Source of the DNA: BD1-7 clade bacterium
GTDB taxonomy: Bacteria > Pseudomonadota > Gammaproteobacteria > Pseudomonadales > DT-91
Direction of reading: 5' to 3'
Assembly: GCA_902705865.1 (NCBI GenBank)
Contig: CACSIO010000023.1
Location: 372,943 to 414,185 of the forward strand
DNA length: 41,243 nt
Part shown: in pieces, positions 10,501 to 20,534 of the stretch
Position numbering within the stretch: position 1 is the stretch's first letter
How the letters are laid out: each line of letters opens with the position of its first letter
Position numbers and translations under genes: made by a program
The notes under the pieces: generated by a model
What the model was told of the DNA's origin: nothing
The model's database searches: none
The model's input: the letters and a program-made list of their open reading frames with translations, nothing else

Positions 10501-11649
10501 TTAGGCGTTTATATCGCCATTAGCAGTGGATATTTTACCATGTTCCACGTGAAACATCCGTGCTTTTAATGGCATATTATTGTTGCCTAATTGGGTATCA
10601 ACAGACGTAATAAACGCCTGATATTGTTCATCGTTAATCACTGATAACACCGCATTCAAGTGTTCAGTATCAAGCTCTGCAGGCAAATCATCTAAGAGTA
10701 GCACAGGGTACCTTGCCATCGTTTGTTTAAGTGTCTTTGCCATCGCCAATTTCAATGCACATATCAGCGACTTTTTTTGCCCTCGCGACAGCACATCGCG
10801 GGCGTCCATTTTATTGATGGTGATATGTAGATCCGCCCGATGAGCACCGAGTTGCGTCCTTTTATAACGGATATCTTGGCTTAAATTAGATCGAAACTTA
10901 TCGCTGAGACTACCTTCATCCAACCAATCTTCTGGCATACGTTCACAGACATCATGATTGACGCGATCCCACCCGGTCTTAAAGCCTAACGCAATGTCAG
11001 CGAAGAGTGGATCAAACATTTTTGCATACTGTAGAAAATGGATATTGAATACTTGAAGAAACGCCAACCGATATTGGGTGATTGCAAATCCGGCATTCAG
11101 AATATGTTCATCCCAGACGTCATATTCATCTTGATTCGAGTGACCGGATTTCAGCAATTCATTACGTTGTTTCAATGCTCTGCTGTAAATACGCCATTGG
11201 TGATAAAACTCATGTTTCACGTGAAACACACCCCAATCGAGAAATCGACTTCTTACCGACGCAGATCCATCGAGCAATTGAAAAGCTTCATTGTCGATCA
11301 CCAAGATCGGTAACACATGTGAAAGCTCCGCCAAACTATGGATACCTTCACCATTAACACGCACCTGAAATTGATTCTGTCGATTCCGACGAATACCAAT
11401 CCGGTGATTTAATCCGTGCCGGTCTTCAGCCTCAATAAATACCGACAAGGTTGAATCTTCATGATTGATCACATGCGTAATCTTATGACTACGAAAAGAC
11501 CGGCCCTGGCTCGCTAGGGCAACAGCTTCAAGAAATGACGTTTTACCGGAACCGTTTGGCCCCACCAATAAATTAAACGACTCGAAGCCTTCGAGAGATA
11601 CATGACTAAGGTTACGTACCTGATCAACAATTACTTTCTTTATGAACAT
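10501..11649 (-). CDS. recF: DNA replication and repair protein RecF
   Basis: RecF is an SMC/ABC-type ATPase that loads RecA at single-strand gaps with RecO and RecR. The 382-residue product has Walker A G-P-N-G-S-G-K-T-S (30-38), signature L-S-R-G-Q-K-K-S-L (287-295) and Walker B L-L-L-D-D-L-P-A-E-L-D (317-327). It is slightly longer than typical (~360-370), with a short C-terminal extension. Two parS palindromes lie inside the coding sequence and are read as F-H-V-K-H (142-146) and M-F-H-V-E-H (365-370), so partition sites constrain the protein locally. The dnaN-recF gap is 109 bases and carries an inverted repeat. Confidence 0.96.
   Translation of the reverse strand: MFIKKVIVDQVRNLSHVSLEGFESFNLLVGPNGSGKTSFLEAVALASQGRSFRSHKITHVINHEDSTLSVFIEAEDRHGLNHRIGIRRNRQNQFQVRVNGEGIHSLAELSHVLPILVIDNEAFQLLDGSASVRSRFLDWGVFHVKHEFYHQWRIYSRALKQRNELLKSGHSNQDEYDVWDEHILNAGFAITQYRLAFLQVFNIHFLQYAKMFDPLFADIALGFKTGWDRVNHDVCERMPEDWLDEGSLSDKFRSNLSQDIRYKRTQLGAHRADLHITINKMDARDVLSRGQKKSLICALKLAMAKTLKQTMARYPVLLLDDLPAELDTEHLNAVLSVINDEQYQAFITSVDTQLGNNNMPLKARMFHVEHGKISTANGDINA
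10541..10556. promoter_or_regulatory. parS centromere site 1 (inside recF)
   Basis: TGTTCCACGTGAAACA matches the published chromosomal ParB-binding consensus TGTTNCACGTGAAACA at every position. It lies near the 3' end of recF. A parA-parB pair is encoded about 13 kb away in this window. Confidence 0.9.
11213..11228. promoter_or_regulatory. parS centromere site 2 (inside recF)
   Basis: TGTTTCACGTGAAACA is the fully palindromic canonical parS 16-mer. It lies inside recF, 656 bases from the end of site 1. Confidence 0.95.
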
Positions 11650-11710
11650 AAGCGCAGGAGCATGAGAATAGGGTAGAGAGGAAGGAGTAAATATATTGCG
11701 GGGGAAGGTG

Positions 11711-11745
11711 AGGCCTGAGCTTACGTATGAACGCAGTTCAGGCCT
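11711..11745 (-). repeat. Inverted repeat in the dnaN-recF spacer
   Basis: AGGCCTGA and TCAGGCCT form an 8-bp perfect stem around a 19-base loop just after dnaN. The minus-strand sequence after it is C-rich, not T-rich, so it is probably an intercistronic mRNA structure rather than an intrinsic terminator. Confidence 0.5.
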
Positions 11746-11758
11746 TCACAGAACGGCC

Positions 11759-12874
11759 TTAGAGGCGCATAGGCATAATTACATAGAGTGAATCACTATC
11801 GCCAGTTTCTTCGACTAACGCGCTGCTATTAGAGTCTGATAGCGTGAGCTTAACGGATTCACCACTTAACACACTTAACGCATCCAACAGATAGTTAACG
11901 TTGAAACCAATTTCTAATCCATCACCCATATATTCAACAGCCACGGTGTCTTCTGCTTCTTCTTGCTCCGGGTTATTAGCCTGAATCGTCAATGCACCCT
12001 CAGCTAACAATAAACGGACACCGCGGTATTTTTCATTGGACAAAATCGCGGCACGGCTAAAGGCTTCTTTCAGCGCAATGCGAGAGCCAATAACAACCTT
12101 GTTACCGCCTCGCGGCAAAACACGTTGATAGTCAGGGAACTTGCCATCCACCAACTTAGAAATAAAGGTGAAAGACTCTGTGACGACACGCAAGTGGTTG
12201 TGACCAAAAAAGACCTGCACGGAATCGTCTGGCGATTGTAATGACCGTGCCAGCTCGATAATCCCTTTGCGCGGAACAATAATTTGCTGTTTGCCGTCGA
12301 TGTTAACCTCAGCATTTTTCAACTCACACAAAGCCAAGCGATGCCCATCTGTCGATACAACACGCAGTTGATTAGGCTCAAGTTCCCATAACATGCCGTT
12401 CAGGTAATAGCGCACATCTTGTTGCGCCATCGCAAACGCAGTTCGATCCAATAAGCGCTTAAATTCACCTTGTAGCAGCGTAAACTCAGCACTGGCTTCA
12501 CCTTCGTCAACGTTCGGAAATTCGTCAGCCGGCAAGCTGGCCAACGTGAAACGACTACGACCAGAACTCACAACAACCTTTGACTCGTCAGTGACATCGA
12601 TCTTGATCTCACAGCCATCCGGTAACGCCTTACAGATATCCAGCAGTTTTTTCGCTGGTAAGGTAATCTGAAAATCATCCGTCGCACTGCCGTCATCCAG
12701 TGTTACTCGACTCGTTACTTCAATCTCAAGGTCGGTGCCGGTTACGGATAACAGCTGACCTTTAACATCCAGTAATACATTCGACAGAATTGCCATGGTT
12801 TGACGGCGCTCGACAACTCCAGCAACCAAAGACAAGGATTTCAGCAATGCTTCACGTGGAATAACCAATTTCAT
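11759..12874 (-). CDS. dnaN: DNA polymerase III beta sliding clamp
   Basis: DnaN forms the dimeric ring that tethers DNA polymerase III to DNA and docks repair and regulatory factors. The product is 371 residues with the conserved start M-K-L-V-I-P-R-E-A-L-L and the conserved C-terminal Y-V-I-M-P-M-R-L clamp tail. The frame is open 19 codons further upstream, but the ATG at 12874 is preferred: it restores the family N-terminus and has an AGGGT ribosome binding site about 9 bases upstream. It lies between dnaA (134-base gap) and recF, the classic origin-proximal order. Confidence 0.97.
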   Translation of the reverse strand: MKLVIPREALLKSLSLVAGVVERRQTMAILSNVLLDVKGQLLSVTGTDLEIEVTSRVTLDDGSATDDFQITLPAKKLLDICKALPDGCEIKIDVTDESKVVVSSGRSRFTLASLPADEFPNVDEGEASAEFTLLQGEFKRLLDRTAFAMAQQDVRYYLNGMLWELEPNQLRVVSTDGHRLALCELKNAEVNIDGKQQIIVPRKGIIELARSLQSPDDSVQVFFGHNHLRVVTESFTFISKLVDGKFPDYQRVLPRGGNKVVIGSRIALKEAFSRAAILSNEKYRGVRLLLAEGALTIQANNPEQEEAEDTVAVEYMGDGLEIGFNVNYLLDALSVLSGESVKLTLSDSNSSALVEETGDSDSLYVIMPMRL

Positions 12875-13008
12875 CTTTTCTACCCTGTACGTAAATTTTA
12901 ATCTTTCCCGAGTGCAGCGCGTAACATGCACTTTTGTTTATTTGTACTGCGAATTAATTCCTGCGTATCCGACACAACCCGGTTGGCCATATCGAATACA
13001 CATAGTCA

Positions 13009-14751
13009 TCAAGTGGTGAGAATGCGCATCAAGTTTTTAACGTCTTCGCGAATATCGCCATTGGTTTCTTTCAACTCAGCCACCTTGCGACACGCGTGTA
13101 AAACCGTCGTATGATCTCGCCCACCAAAAGCATCGCCAATTTCTGGCAAACTATGACTGGTCAATTCTTTAGCTAACGCCATCGCAACTTGCCGCGGGCG
13201 AGCCACGGATCGATTTCGGCGTTTTGACAAAAGATCCGATACTTTGATCTTGTAATATTCAGCAACCGTTTTCTGAATGTTATCAATACTCACCAAACGG
13301 TCTTGTAATGACAACAGATCTTTAAGAGATTCCTTGATGAGTTCAATATCGATCGGCCGCGCTTTAAAGTGCGCTTGAGCGATAACACGCTTCAATGCCC
13401 CTTCAAGCTCACGAACATTCGAACGCAATCGTTGTGCAATAAAGAACGCCGCATCTCTGGGTAGCTCCATATTTGCCTGATCTGCCTTCTGTAAAAGAAT
13501 CGCTACACGTGTTTCCAACTCAGGGGGTTCAACCGCAACGGTCAACCCCCAGCCGAAACGGGATTTGAGACGCTCCTCAAGCCCTTTAATTTCTCGTGGA
13601 TATCGATCACAGGTCAGAATGATCTGCTGACCACCTTCAATGAGAGCATTGAAGGTATGGAAGAACTCTTCCTGAGAGCGTTCCTTGTTCGCGAAAAACT
13701 GAATGTCATCGATTAGCAGCGCATCAACACTGCGGTAATAGCGTTTAAAATCGTTAATCGCGTTGAGCTGCAATGCTTTTACCATATCCGCAACAAATCG
13801 CTCAGAATGCAGATACACAACTTTAGCATTTGGTTTTTTCTTCAGTAACTCATTACCAACGGCGTGCATAAGGTGAGTTTTACCAAGACCAACACCACCG
13901 TAGAGGAAAAGTGGATTATAGGAACCACCGGGGTTTTCCGCGACCTGCATCGCTGCAGCCCGGGCCAATTGGTTTGACTTACCTTCAACAAATGTTTCAA
14001 ACGTATAGTTATTAATAACGTTGTTTTGTTGCTGACCTGCACCCGCGTTTGGCGATGGCGGAGGAATGTTGTCAACCGGCGGGGGCTCTCTGTTGGCAAA
14101 AGTGTTTTCCTGACCAGATACCAGATGTGGATTGCTATCTTGAATGACTGAAGCAACCGCCGCCTGTTGATTACCCGAAGCTTGATTGGCGATACTATCA
14201 CCTGCACCAATTGGGTAACTGTCATAAGAAGGAGCGTTGACGTTAGGACGCTCAACGGCCTTCACCGCCGGCGGTTCAACATCAATAATGCCACGGTGAT
14301 TATTATCACTGTGAGTGGGGGGTTCCATATAACCGGCGTTTTTATCCGGGTTCGGCGAGGTAGTCGCTTTACCGGGCGATGATGCAAGATTAGACGCACC
14401 GGCCTCATAACCTTCAAAGCGCCCGATATCCTGACCTGCTGATGACGAAGCAGATGCATAACCCCCGGCAGCAGGAGCATCACTTTGCGAGCGCTGGCTC
14501 AATTCATCAGCCAATACAACCGCAGCGGTCAACCCCATTCCCTGGCTCAGTTGATTCAGTAATTCGTTAACGCGGGGTAAATATTTATTCTGAACCCAAT
14601 CTTTTACAAATCGGTTAGGCGCAATTAAGACTAATTCCGGCAAGTAGTTCAGATTCACCTCAAGCGGATTTATCCACGTAGAGAACTGCTGGGCAGGCAA
14701 TTCTTCGTGCAAGATAGCAACACAGCGTTGCCAGACTTCATTCGCTGACAC
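13009..14751 (-). CDS. dnaA: Chromosomal replication initiator DnaA, long form
   Basis: AAA+ initiator that binds DnaA boxes and melts oriC. With the GTG start at 14751 the protein is 580 residues, clearly longer than the usual 445-510. Domain I (1-80) has W-x-x-C and [11 protein letters not shown]. Walker A is G-G-V-G-L-G-K-T (285-292), Walker B L-L-I-D-D-I-Q (345-351), and the DNA-binding signature [12 protein letters not shown] (543-554). The extra length is domain II (about 85-245), a Pro/Gly/Ala/Ser/Asn-rich low-complexity linker. A TTG two codons upstream (14757) is an alternative start; neither has a strong ribosome binding site, and GTG gives the more typical N-terminus M-S-A-N-E-V-W. 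Confidence 0.96.
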   Translation of the reverse strand: MSANEVWQRCVAILHEELPAQQFSTWINPLEVNLNYLPELVLIAPNRFVKDWVQNKYLPRVNELLNQLSQGMGLTAAVVLADELSQRSQSDAPAAGGYASASSSAGQDIGRFEGYEAGASNLASSPGKATTSPNPDKNAGYMEPPTHSDNNHRGIIDVEPPAVKAVERPNVNAPSYDSYPIGAGDSIANQASGNQQAAVASVIQDSNPHLVSGQENTFANREPPPVDNIPPPSPNAGAGQQQNNVINNYTFETFVEGKSNQLARAAAMQVAENPGGSYNPLFLYGGVGLGKTHLMHAVGNELLKKKPNAKVVYLHSERFVADMVKALQLNAINDFKRYYRSVDALLIDDIQFFANKERSQEEFFHTFNALIEGGQQIILTCDRYPREIKGLEERLKSRFGWGLTVAVEPPELETRVAILLQKADQANMELPRDAAFFIAQRLRSNVRELEGALKRVIAQAHFKARPIDIELIKESLKDLLSLQDRLVSIDNIQKTVAEYYKIKVSDLLSKRRNRSVARPRQVAMALAKELTSHSLPEIGDAFGGRDHTTVLHACRKVAELKETNGDIREDVKNLMRILTT

Positions 14752-15724
14752 AAGCAAAACGTCCGTTCTATTGTCAATGCAACTCTCATCGGCTCTCTAT
14801 ATAACTACATACAAGAAGCCGACCAATTATTCGTCGTGATCGATAAACCAAACTCACTACCTGATAAACCCAAACCTGCGCAAAGAGCTAACCTAACTTG
14901 AAGCATTACGACTTCAGAACAGCAGCACAGAATAACAATAAGACGCGAATTTAACGTCGACCCTGTGTGAGATCCTCAGCAATGCATACTGTCGTTTTTA
15001 CAACGACAATCGAAGCAACCCTTGAACAATTCTCGTCAAAAAAATCATGCTCGCAATTTCTATTTTGGTTAGTTTATCAAATGAACTGTTTCACGACCCA
15101 ACAACGTATTGATTACCCAAAATTACTTGAAGGCAATCAATATAATTTCCGATTGCAGCTCATCTTTAACAATGAAAGAAGGCCGTGCATTATTCATTAG
15201 ATAGGCACGTTCACTTCATTCACTAGATTGAGCCACTCGATCGGAAAGAGCGCACGCCGATATGGCTAGGTTCGAAAAAATGCAGAAATAAGCGCCACCA
15301 TAAGAAAACCTATTCACAGGTTGGTAAACGTTATTTTCTGTCACATGGACTTATTCTATAGCTGTTAATTAAACTTATCCACAAACACATCGCTTTTTTA
15401 GCATTGAATTTATTATCATTTAAATTCAATGACTTACACAACCACTACAACAACGATAGATGTTATTTATTAGCATCAAGCTTGTTGATAAGTTGTTTGA
15501 AAAAATACTTACGGGTAACACAAACATTCGATATTGCAAGGCACTGTCGAAATATTACTCAACTTAATGGCTTCGCTTATCAAAGCTTGCAAAACAACAT
15601 GCGCTTAACCGATTTTGTAAATAAATAGTTTATAGCCGACGGGCATGTTGTTTTTTTGCGCGGTAATCTCTATAATTCGCCACCCTTAATTCAGGCAAGT
15701 TTAACGCTAAGTACGGTACTGAAC
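14752..15724. other. dnaA/rpmH divergent intergenic region with a few DnaA boxes
   Basis: A 973-base spacer without a convincing gene; short open frames at 14967-15200 and 15404-15628 look like chance. DnaA-box-like sites are TTATCCACA (15375-15383, perfect), CTATTCACA (15310-15318, one mismatch) and TGTTGATAA (15483-15491, a minus-strand TTATCAACA, one mismatch). AT-rich sequence flanks them (about 15400-15480 and 15600-15660). This is the oriC position in Pseudomonas, but the boxes are fewer than in the mnmE-mnmG spacer. It must also hold the dnaA promoter, possibly autoregulated through these boxes, and the rpmH promoter. Confidence 0.6.
15648..15676 (+). promoter_or_regulatory. Sigma70 promoter of rpmH-rnpA
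   Basis: TTGTTT (15648-15653), a 17-base spacer and a perfect TATAAT (15671-15676) lie 48 bases before the rpmH start. rpmH promoters next to dnaA are usually strong. Confidence 0.65.
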
Positions 15725-15859
15725 ATGAAAAGAACATTCCAACCTAGTGTGCTGAAACGCAAACGTACCCATGGTTTCCGTGCGCGCATGGCAACAAAAA
15801 ATGGCCGCAAGATCATTAACCGTCGTCGCGCCAAAGGTCGTGCTCGTCTTTCTGCATAA
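15725..15859 (+). CDS. rpmH: 50S ribosomal protein L34
   Basis: Small, very basic protein of the large ribosomal subunit. The 44-residue product starts M-K-R-T-F-Q-P-S and ends [10 protein letters not shown], matching bacterial L34 almost end to end. A longer frame from 15656 is rejected because L34 is invariably about 44-46 residues and the ATG at 15725 restores its conserved start. rnpA follows 73 bases later, the near-universal rpmH-rnpA pair. Confidence 0.98.
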   Translation: MKRTFQPSVLKRKRTHGFRARMATKNGRKIINRRRAKGRARLSA

Positions 15860-15932
15860 TTGCTGCACTACTGCATTACTATAAAGAAAGCGGAAACAGC
15901 ATTGGATAACTCAATAACGAACATCCATTCCC

Positions 15933-16310
15933 GTGGCGTCTGATTCCTACGCATTTAGTAAGTCCAGACGTCTGCTGAACGCACCAGATTACAAAGCAGT
16001 TTTTGATAACGTCGATTATAAGGTCTCTCGGAAGGCCTTTTTGTGTTTGTCAAAAAATAATACACTTGACCATCCACGGTTAGGGCTCATTATGGCGAAA
16101 AAAAACGTTCGCTATGCTGTGCAACGAAATCGGATAAAGCGTATTATTCGTGAGTCTTTTCGGCTCCATCAGCATGAGCTGCCACCGATTGATGTGATCG
16201 TGCTTGCAAGACGCGGATTGGACGACTTTACTAATGCTCAGCTGCATGCCGAATTTGAACAGGCTTGGCAGCGAGTAACGAAAAAATTTAACCAAAGCCA
16301 ACGTGACTAA
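15933..16310 (+). CDS. rnpA: Ribonuclease P protein component
   Basis: Basic protein cofactor of RNase P, which helps the catalytic RNA bind and process pre-tRNA 5' leaders. The 125-residue product contains the family signature R-N-R-I-K-R-I-I-R-E (65-74), preceded by the usual hydrophobic strand G-L-I-M-A-K-K. The start is GTG (M-A-S-D-S-Y-A-F-S-K); the conserved F-x-K-S-x-R-L-L motif follows immediately, which supports it. Length is typical (110-130). Confidence 0.95.
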   Translation: MASDSYAFSKSRRLLNAPDYKAVFDNVDYKVSRKAFLCLSKNNTLDHPRLGLIMAKKNVRYAVQRNRIKRIIRESFRLHQHELPPIDVIVLARRGLDDFTNAQLHAEFEQAWQRVTKKFNQSQRD

Positions 16311-16405
16311 CGCGGGGAAACGTCGGGAATCGTACACGCTTGTTACTCTGATCGCCTCTATCGTTCACTCGTAAGGCCACTATTGACAGAGAACCCCAGC
16401 AACGT

Positions 16406-16693
16406 GTGCAATGCCACAGTCAGATCATGATCAGACTCGTTGACAATACGTTACTACATCTCCGTAAGGCAGCGCTGAAGTGTTTGTTGGCTTTAGTACG
16501 TTTTTATCAATTATTTCTATCTCCTATACTTGGAAGCCATTGTCGCTTTTATCCGAGTTGCTCCCACTATTGTCAAGAAGCGCTGATCGAACATGGCATC
16601 GTGCGTGGACTTTGGCTAAGCACAAAGCGTATTTCCCGTTGTCACCCGTTCTGCGAAGGCGGAGTGGACCCTGTACCTAAAAAGAGTCAATAA
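16406..16693 (+). CDS. yidD: YidD membrane protein insertion efficiency factor
   Basis: Small membrane-associated protein that helps the YidC/Sec insertion route. The YidD signature is clear: [11 protein letters not shown], then [10 protein letters not shown] with its two cysteines, [13 protein letters not shown] and G-G-V-D-P-V-P at the C-terminus. The frame from GTG 16406 encodes 95 residues. An ATG at 16427 would give 88 residues, closer to the usual ~85; neither has a clear ribosome binding site, so the start is uncertain. yidC begins two bases after the stop. Confidence 0.92.
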   Translation: MQCHSQIMIRLVDNTLLHLRKAALKCLLALVRFYQLFLSPILGSHCRFYPSCSHYCQEALIEHGIVRGLWLSTKRISRCHPFCEGGVDPVPKKSQ

Positions 16694-16695
16694 GC

Positions 16696-18444
16696 ATGGA
16701 TAAAGTCAGGTTAGTTCTGTTAGCCGCCTTTGCGATGGTCAGTCTGATGCTGGTTGTCGAATACGGCCAATTCAGAGATGCCAAAAGCAAAGAAGCGCTG
16801 ATGCAACGCCAACAGGCAACTCCCGTCGCTGGAGCAAGCCCGGCCCAAGGCACTGACGAAGCGATTCCAACCCAATCCAGTTTGCCCACCATTACTGGCG
16901 GAACCGACGACGTCCCAACACTCTCAGGGTCAGAACTTTCGATCGATGAACCGCGTGTTCCATCAAGCCGCTTAATCGAAGTGACTACCGATAACTTCGC
17001 CATCAAGATTAACCCTAAAGGGGGTGACTTGGTTTATCTGGCACTACGCAAAGAATCAGCACGCCTCGACACGCCTGATATCCCGTATGTGCTGCTCGAA
17101 GAAACCCAAGAAAACACCTACATTGCCAGCTCCGGTTTAATCGGTGCCAATGGCACAGACACAGCTAAAGGGCGCCCCATTTTTCATAGTGCGCAAAGCA
17201 AATACCGGTTAGAAGATGGCAAAGATACACTGCAAGTCGACCTGACATTGCAGCAGGGCGATGTCAGCTTGATCAAGCGTTTTACCTTTACCCGTGATGA
17301 TTATCTGATTGATATTGATTACCTGATTAACAACCGCAGCAGCAGCCCGTGGAAAGCAGCTTTCTATGCGCAAATTAAGCGTGATAGCAAACCTATGCCC
17401 GAAGCCGGTGGCGCCGGAATGGGTATGCAACCCTATTTAGGATTCGCAACACGTACACAGGAAGATCGATTTCAAAAAGTGGATTTTGAAGATATAGAAG
17501 AAAAAGCCTTCAAAACTCAGATCGAAGGTGGCTGGGTAGCCATGATCCAGCATTATTTTTTAAGCGCCTGGATTCCAGATGCAAATACAGAAAACAGCGT
17601 CAGTATTTTCCGCGCCAAGAGCGGGTTTAACTACGCAAGAACAACCACGCCAGTCATGGTGGTAAAAGCTAACGACGAAGGAAAAATCCACAGCGAATTC
17701 TATGCCGGGCCAAAGGATCAGTACCAATTAGAGAAAATTTCTGAAGGCCTCGATCTCAGTGTTGATTATGGTTTCTTGTGGATGATTGCCCAGCCGCTGT
17801 ATGCGCTGCTGTTCTTTTTCAATACTGGAACATTACACGCCTTCGGCTACAAACTAGACATCTTTGGCGGTGTCGGTAACTGGGGCTTCTCTATTATCCT
17901 GTTAACCATTTTGGTTAAGGCCTGTTTTTACAGCTTGAACGTCAAAGCGTATACCTCGATGGCCAAAATGCGGGCAATTCAGCCGAAAATGCTGGCACTC
18001 AAAGAACGCCTTGGTGATGACCGACAAAAAATGTCGCAAGAAACCATGGCGCTGTATAAAAATGAAGGAGTTAACCCTCTGGGTGGCTGTTTGCCAATGC
18101 TGGTGCAAATGCCAGTATTCATCTCTCTTTACTGGGTATTATTGGAGTCTGTAGAACTACGCCACGCACCTTTCATTGGCTACATCAAAGATCTATCAGC
18201 GATGGATCCATACTTCATCATGCCTCTGATCATGGGTGCCAGCATGTTTATTCAGCAAAAGCTGAACCCACCACCACCAGATCCAATGCAAGCCAAGATT
18301 ATGCAGTTTCTGCCAGTGATCTTTACCTTCTTCTTCCTGTTCTTCCCATCAGGATTGGTATTGTACTGGGTAGTCAACAACTGCCTGACTATTGCTCAGC
18401 AGTGGTTTATTACACGTCGCATCGAAGCGGCAGCTAACTCCTGA
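16696..18444 (+). CDS. yidC: Membrane protein insertase YidC
   Basis: Inner-membrane insertase and chaperone of the Oxa1/Alb3 family, acting alone or with SecYEG. The 582-residue protein has the gammaproteobacterial layout. An N-terminal membrane anchor (about residues 3-22) and a Ser/Thr/Pro-rich linker precede a large periplasmic beta domain (to about 330). Four or five C-terminal helices follow, with [31 protein letters not shown] and L-V-L-Y-W-V-V-N-N. Among likely clients are F0 subunits encoded in this window (AtpE, AtpB). It sits in the conserved rpmH-rnpA-yidD-yidC-mnmE cluster. Confidence 0.97.
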   Translation: MDKVRLVLLAAFAMVSLMLVVEYGQFRDAKSKEALMQRQQATPVAGASPAQGTDEAIPTQSSLPTITGGTDDVPTLSGSELSIDEPRVPSSRLIEVTTDNFAIKINPKGGDLVYLALRKESARLDTPDIPYVLLEETQENTYIASSGLIGANGTDTAKGRPIFHSAQSKYRLEDGKDTLQVDLTLQQGDVSLIKRFTFTRDDYLIDIDYLINNRSSSPWKAAFYAQIKRDSKPMPEAGGAGMGMQPYLGFATRTQEDRFQKVDFEDIEEKAFKTQIEGGWVAMIQHYFLSAWIPDANTENSVSIFRAKSGFNYARTTTPVMVVKANDEGKIHSEFYAGPKDQYQLEKISEGLDLSVDYGFLWMIAQPLYALLFFFNTGTLHAFGYKLDIFGGVGNWGFSIILLTILVKACFYSLNVKAYTSMAKMRAIQPKMLALKERLGDDRQKMSQETMALYKNEGVNPLGGCLPMLVQMPVFISLYWVLLESVELRHAPFIGYIKDLSAMDPYFIMPLIMGASMFIQQKLNPPPPDPMQAKIMQFLPVIFTFFFLFFPSGLVLYWVVNNCLTIAQQWFITRRIEAAANS

Positions 18445-18463
18445 CACATTCGAATCTGACGTT

Positions 18464-19840
18464 GTGTTAGCCCAAGACACCATTGTCGCGATCGCCACCC
18501 CCGCAGGAAAGGGCGGGGTTGGTATCGTGCGTTTATCCGGTAAAGACGCGCTCACCATCGGTGAACGCTTAACTCAATCCGCACTTAAACCACGTTATGC
18601 CCACTTTACTGGGTTCTTCGAGAACGCTTCATCCACCACGGATAACTTGTTGGATGAAGGCATTGCCATCTATTTTAAAGCCCCTCATTCTTTTACCGGT
18701 GAAGACGTCGTCGAACTGCAAGGCCACGGTGGCCCCGTATTGCTCGATGCTATCGTCCGTGAATGTATCCAGCAGGGTGCGCGGATGGCAAATCCTGGGG
18801 AATTCTCTGAACGCGCGTTTCTCAATGATAAACTCGATTTAGCACAAGCCGAAGCCATCGCTGATTTAATCGATAGCAGCTCAATAGAGGCGGCCAAAAA
18901 TGCCTTGCGATCACTGCAAGGGACTTTCTCAAATCATATCCATCAATTGGTTGAACAAGTTACGCACCTGCGTGTATTTGTTGAAGCAGCGATTGATTTC
19001 CCCGAAGAAGAAATCGATTTCATTACAGACGGGCGCGTTTCTGAACAGCTTTCAGGCATCAAACAGCAATTAGCATCTACGCTGGAAAGCGCACGCCAAG
19101 GCAGTATCCTGCGTGAAGGTATGACGGTGGTTATTGCGGGGCGCCCGAATGCCGGAAAATCTAGCCTGCTGAATGCCCTGGCAGGGCATGATGCGGCCAT
19201 TGTCACAGACATTGCAGGCACTACTCGCGATGTCCTCAAAGAACAGATTCACATTGACGGTATGCCCTTGCATATCATTGATACCGCTGGCCTTCGCGAG
19301 AGTGCGGATATTGTTGAACAAGAAGGCATCCGTCGAGCTTGGCAAGCCATTGAACAAGCCGATGCAATCTTGTTAGTCAATGATTCAACCACCACCGATA
19401 TGACACTGCCAGCCTCAGAAATCTGGCCGGCATTTACCCAGCGGTTGCCAAGTTTGGATCATTTAACCGTCATTCACAATAAGTGTGACCTCTCCGAAGT
19501 ACAGGCATCAATGGACAACCATGACGGTGTCCCTGTGATCAAATTATCAGCCAAAGCAGGCGATGGTTTGCCTCTATTAACCAATCACTTAAAAGCCATC
19601 GCCGGGCTGAATCAGCAAGCTGAAGGGGGGTTCACAGCACGTCGCCGGCACCTTGATGCCCTAGAACGTGCGATGCGTTATCTAGATGCCGGTGAACTAC
19701 AACTCAACAACCTCGGTGCGGGTGAACTTCTGGCTGAAGATTTACGATACTGTCAGCAATGTTTATCCGAAATTACTGGGGAATTTACAAGTGATGACCT
19801 TCTTGGTGAAATTTTCTCCAGCTTCTGTATTGGCAAGTAG
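18464..19840 (+). CDS. mnmE: tRNA modification GTPase MnmE
   Basis: GTPase that, with MnmG, installs 5-(carboxy)methylaminomethyl groups on the wobble uridine of certain tRNAs. With the GTG start at 18464 it has 458 residues (family ~455) and begins [15 protein letters not shown]. Motifs: the formyl-THF-binding N-terminal domain, then G1 G-R-P-N-A-G-K-S (226-233), T-T-R-D switch (253-256), D-T-A-G (273-276), N-K-C-D (339-342) and C-terminal C-I-G-K (455-458) with the essential cysteine. The frame is open upstream into yidC (from 18392), but those residues are not MnmE-like. Its partner mnmG lies across the putative oriC. Confidence 0.96.
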   Translation: MLAQDTIVAIATPAGKGGVGIVRLSGKDALTIGERLTQSALKPRYAHFTGFFENASSTTDNLLDEGIAIYFKAPHSFTGEDVVELQGHGGPVLLDAIVRECIQQGARMANPGEFSERAFLNDKLDLAQAEAIADLIDSSSIEAAKNALRSLQGTFSNHIHQLVEQVTHLRVFVEAAIDFPEEEIDFITDGRVSEQLSGIKQQLASTLESARQGSILREGMTVVIAGRPNAGKSSLLNALAGHDAAIVTDIAGTTRDVLKEQIHIDGMPLHIIDTAGLRESADIVEQEGIRRAWQAIEQADAILLVNDSTTTDMTLPASEIWPAFTQRLPSLDHLTVIHNKCDLSEVQASMDNHDGVPVIKLSAKAGDGLPLLTNHLKAIAGLNQQAEGGFTARRRHLDALERAMRYLDAGELQLNNLGAGELLAEDLRYCQQCLSEITGEFTSDDLLGEIFSSFCIGK

Positions 19841-20400
19841 CACGATACCTCTCCTACAGACATCTCTACGCACCCCCACACGATTTTTGATTCCTTAAAC
19901 AACACATCTAACCCTTTATTCAATAATCCTTTGCTCTACAGCACCTACGAAATAATGCCTTCCATCGATCCGTTCGTACTCTTATCGTCCGATTCGATGT
20001 TTTGAATACGTTTCTAATAACGTCATTAAACACCGGCTGCCGACTGTAAATTCACCAATCCAATGCCTATAAAGCGTGTTATCCACGCAATACACGTATA
20101 TTCAACACATATTTTCCCAAAGAAACACCTAAAACTATACTTATACACACATCGCACAGGGTTACCCACAGAAACGCAGGAAGTTGAGGATATTTTTGCC
20201 ACCAGATTGTGCATAAGCAGGCCACATACCCACAACCACCGATAACACTCAGCGAATACGTCAAAAACCATCCCGTTAGATACCGGTTAATCTCCATCTT
20301 AAGCGCAGTGAAATTATGTGCTTATGATTACGTTAAGTTATTGTTTTATTTGCGATTTGCAAACATATACACAGTAGTTGTTGGTCTAGTAATAACTAAA

Positions 20401-20442
20401 TACATCTCTATATATACATCTCTATATATACATCTCTATATA
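20401..20442. repeat. Three tandem AT-rich 14-mers (candidate DNA-unwinding element)
   Basis: Three perfect consecutive copies of TACATCTCTATATA, followed by a partial fourth (TACAT). They lie in an AT-rich tract beside a one-mismatch DnaA box (20365-20373). E. coli oriC has three AT-rich 13-mers in the equivalent place on the gidA/mnmG side. Confidence 0.8.
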
Positions 20443-20528
20443 TACATAAATACTTATCTATATATTTCTTGTAGTAAAACTACAAAAAACAGATTTCAGC
20501 GTTGATGGCGCGGATATACTGCGACAGG

Positions 20529-20534
20529 TATAAT
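20529..20534 (+). promoter_or_regulatory. Possible -10 element of the mnmG promoter
   Basis: Perfect TATAAT 59 bases before the mnmG start; no good -35 at 16-18 bases (a TTGATG lies 21 bases away). An overlapping candidate TATACT is at 20515-20520. In E. coli, transcription from the gidA promoter next to the DUE assists initiation. Confidence 0.4.

Noticed and set aside
12844..12859. parS-like sequence TTCACGTG within dnaN (16-mer context near 12849)
   Set aside because: Three mismatches to the parS consensus, outside the tolerated positions.
14967..15200. 77-codon plus-strand frame in the dnaA/rpmH gap
   Set aside because: Composition unlike a protein, no ribosome binding site, and it lies in a region expected to be regulatory.
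18392..18463. Upstream extension of mnmE into the end of yidC
   Set aside because: The 24 added residues are not MnmE-like; GTG 18464 gives the normal N-terminus and length.
20209..20505. 98-codon frame across the AT-rich 14-mers, and the opposite-strand frame at 20026-20271
   Set aside because: The translation is driven by the tandem repeat and DnaA boxes, with no family resemblance; the origin explanation fits better.
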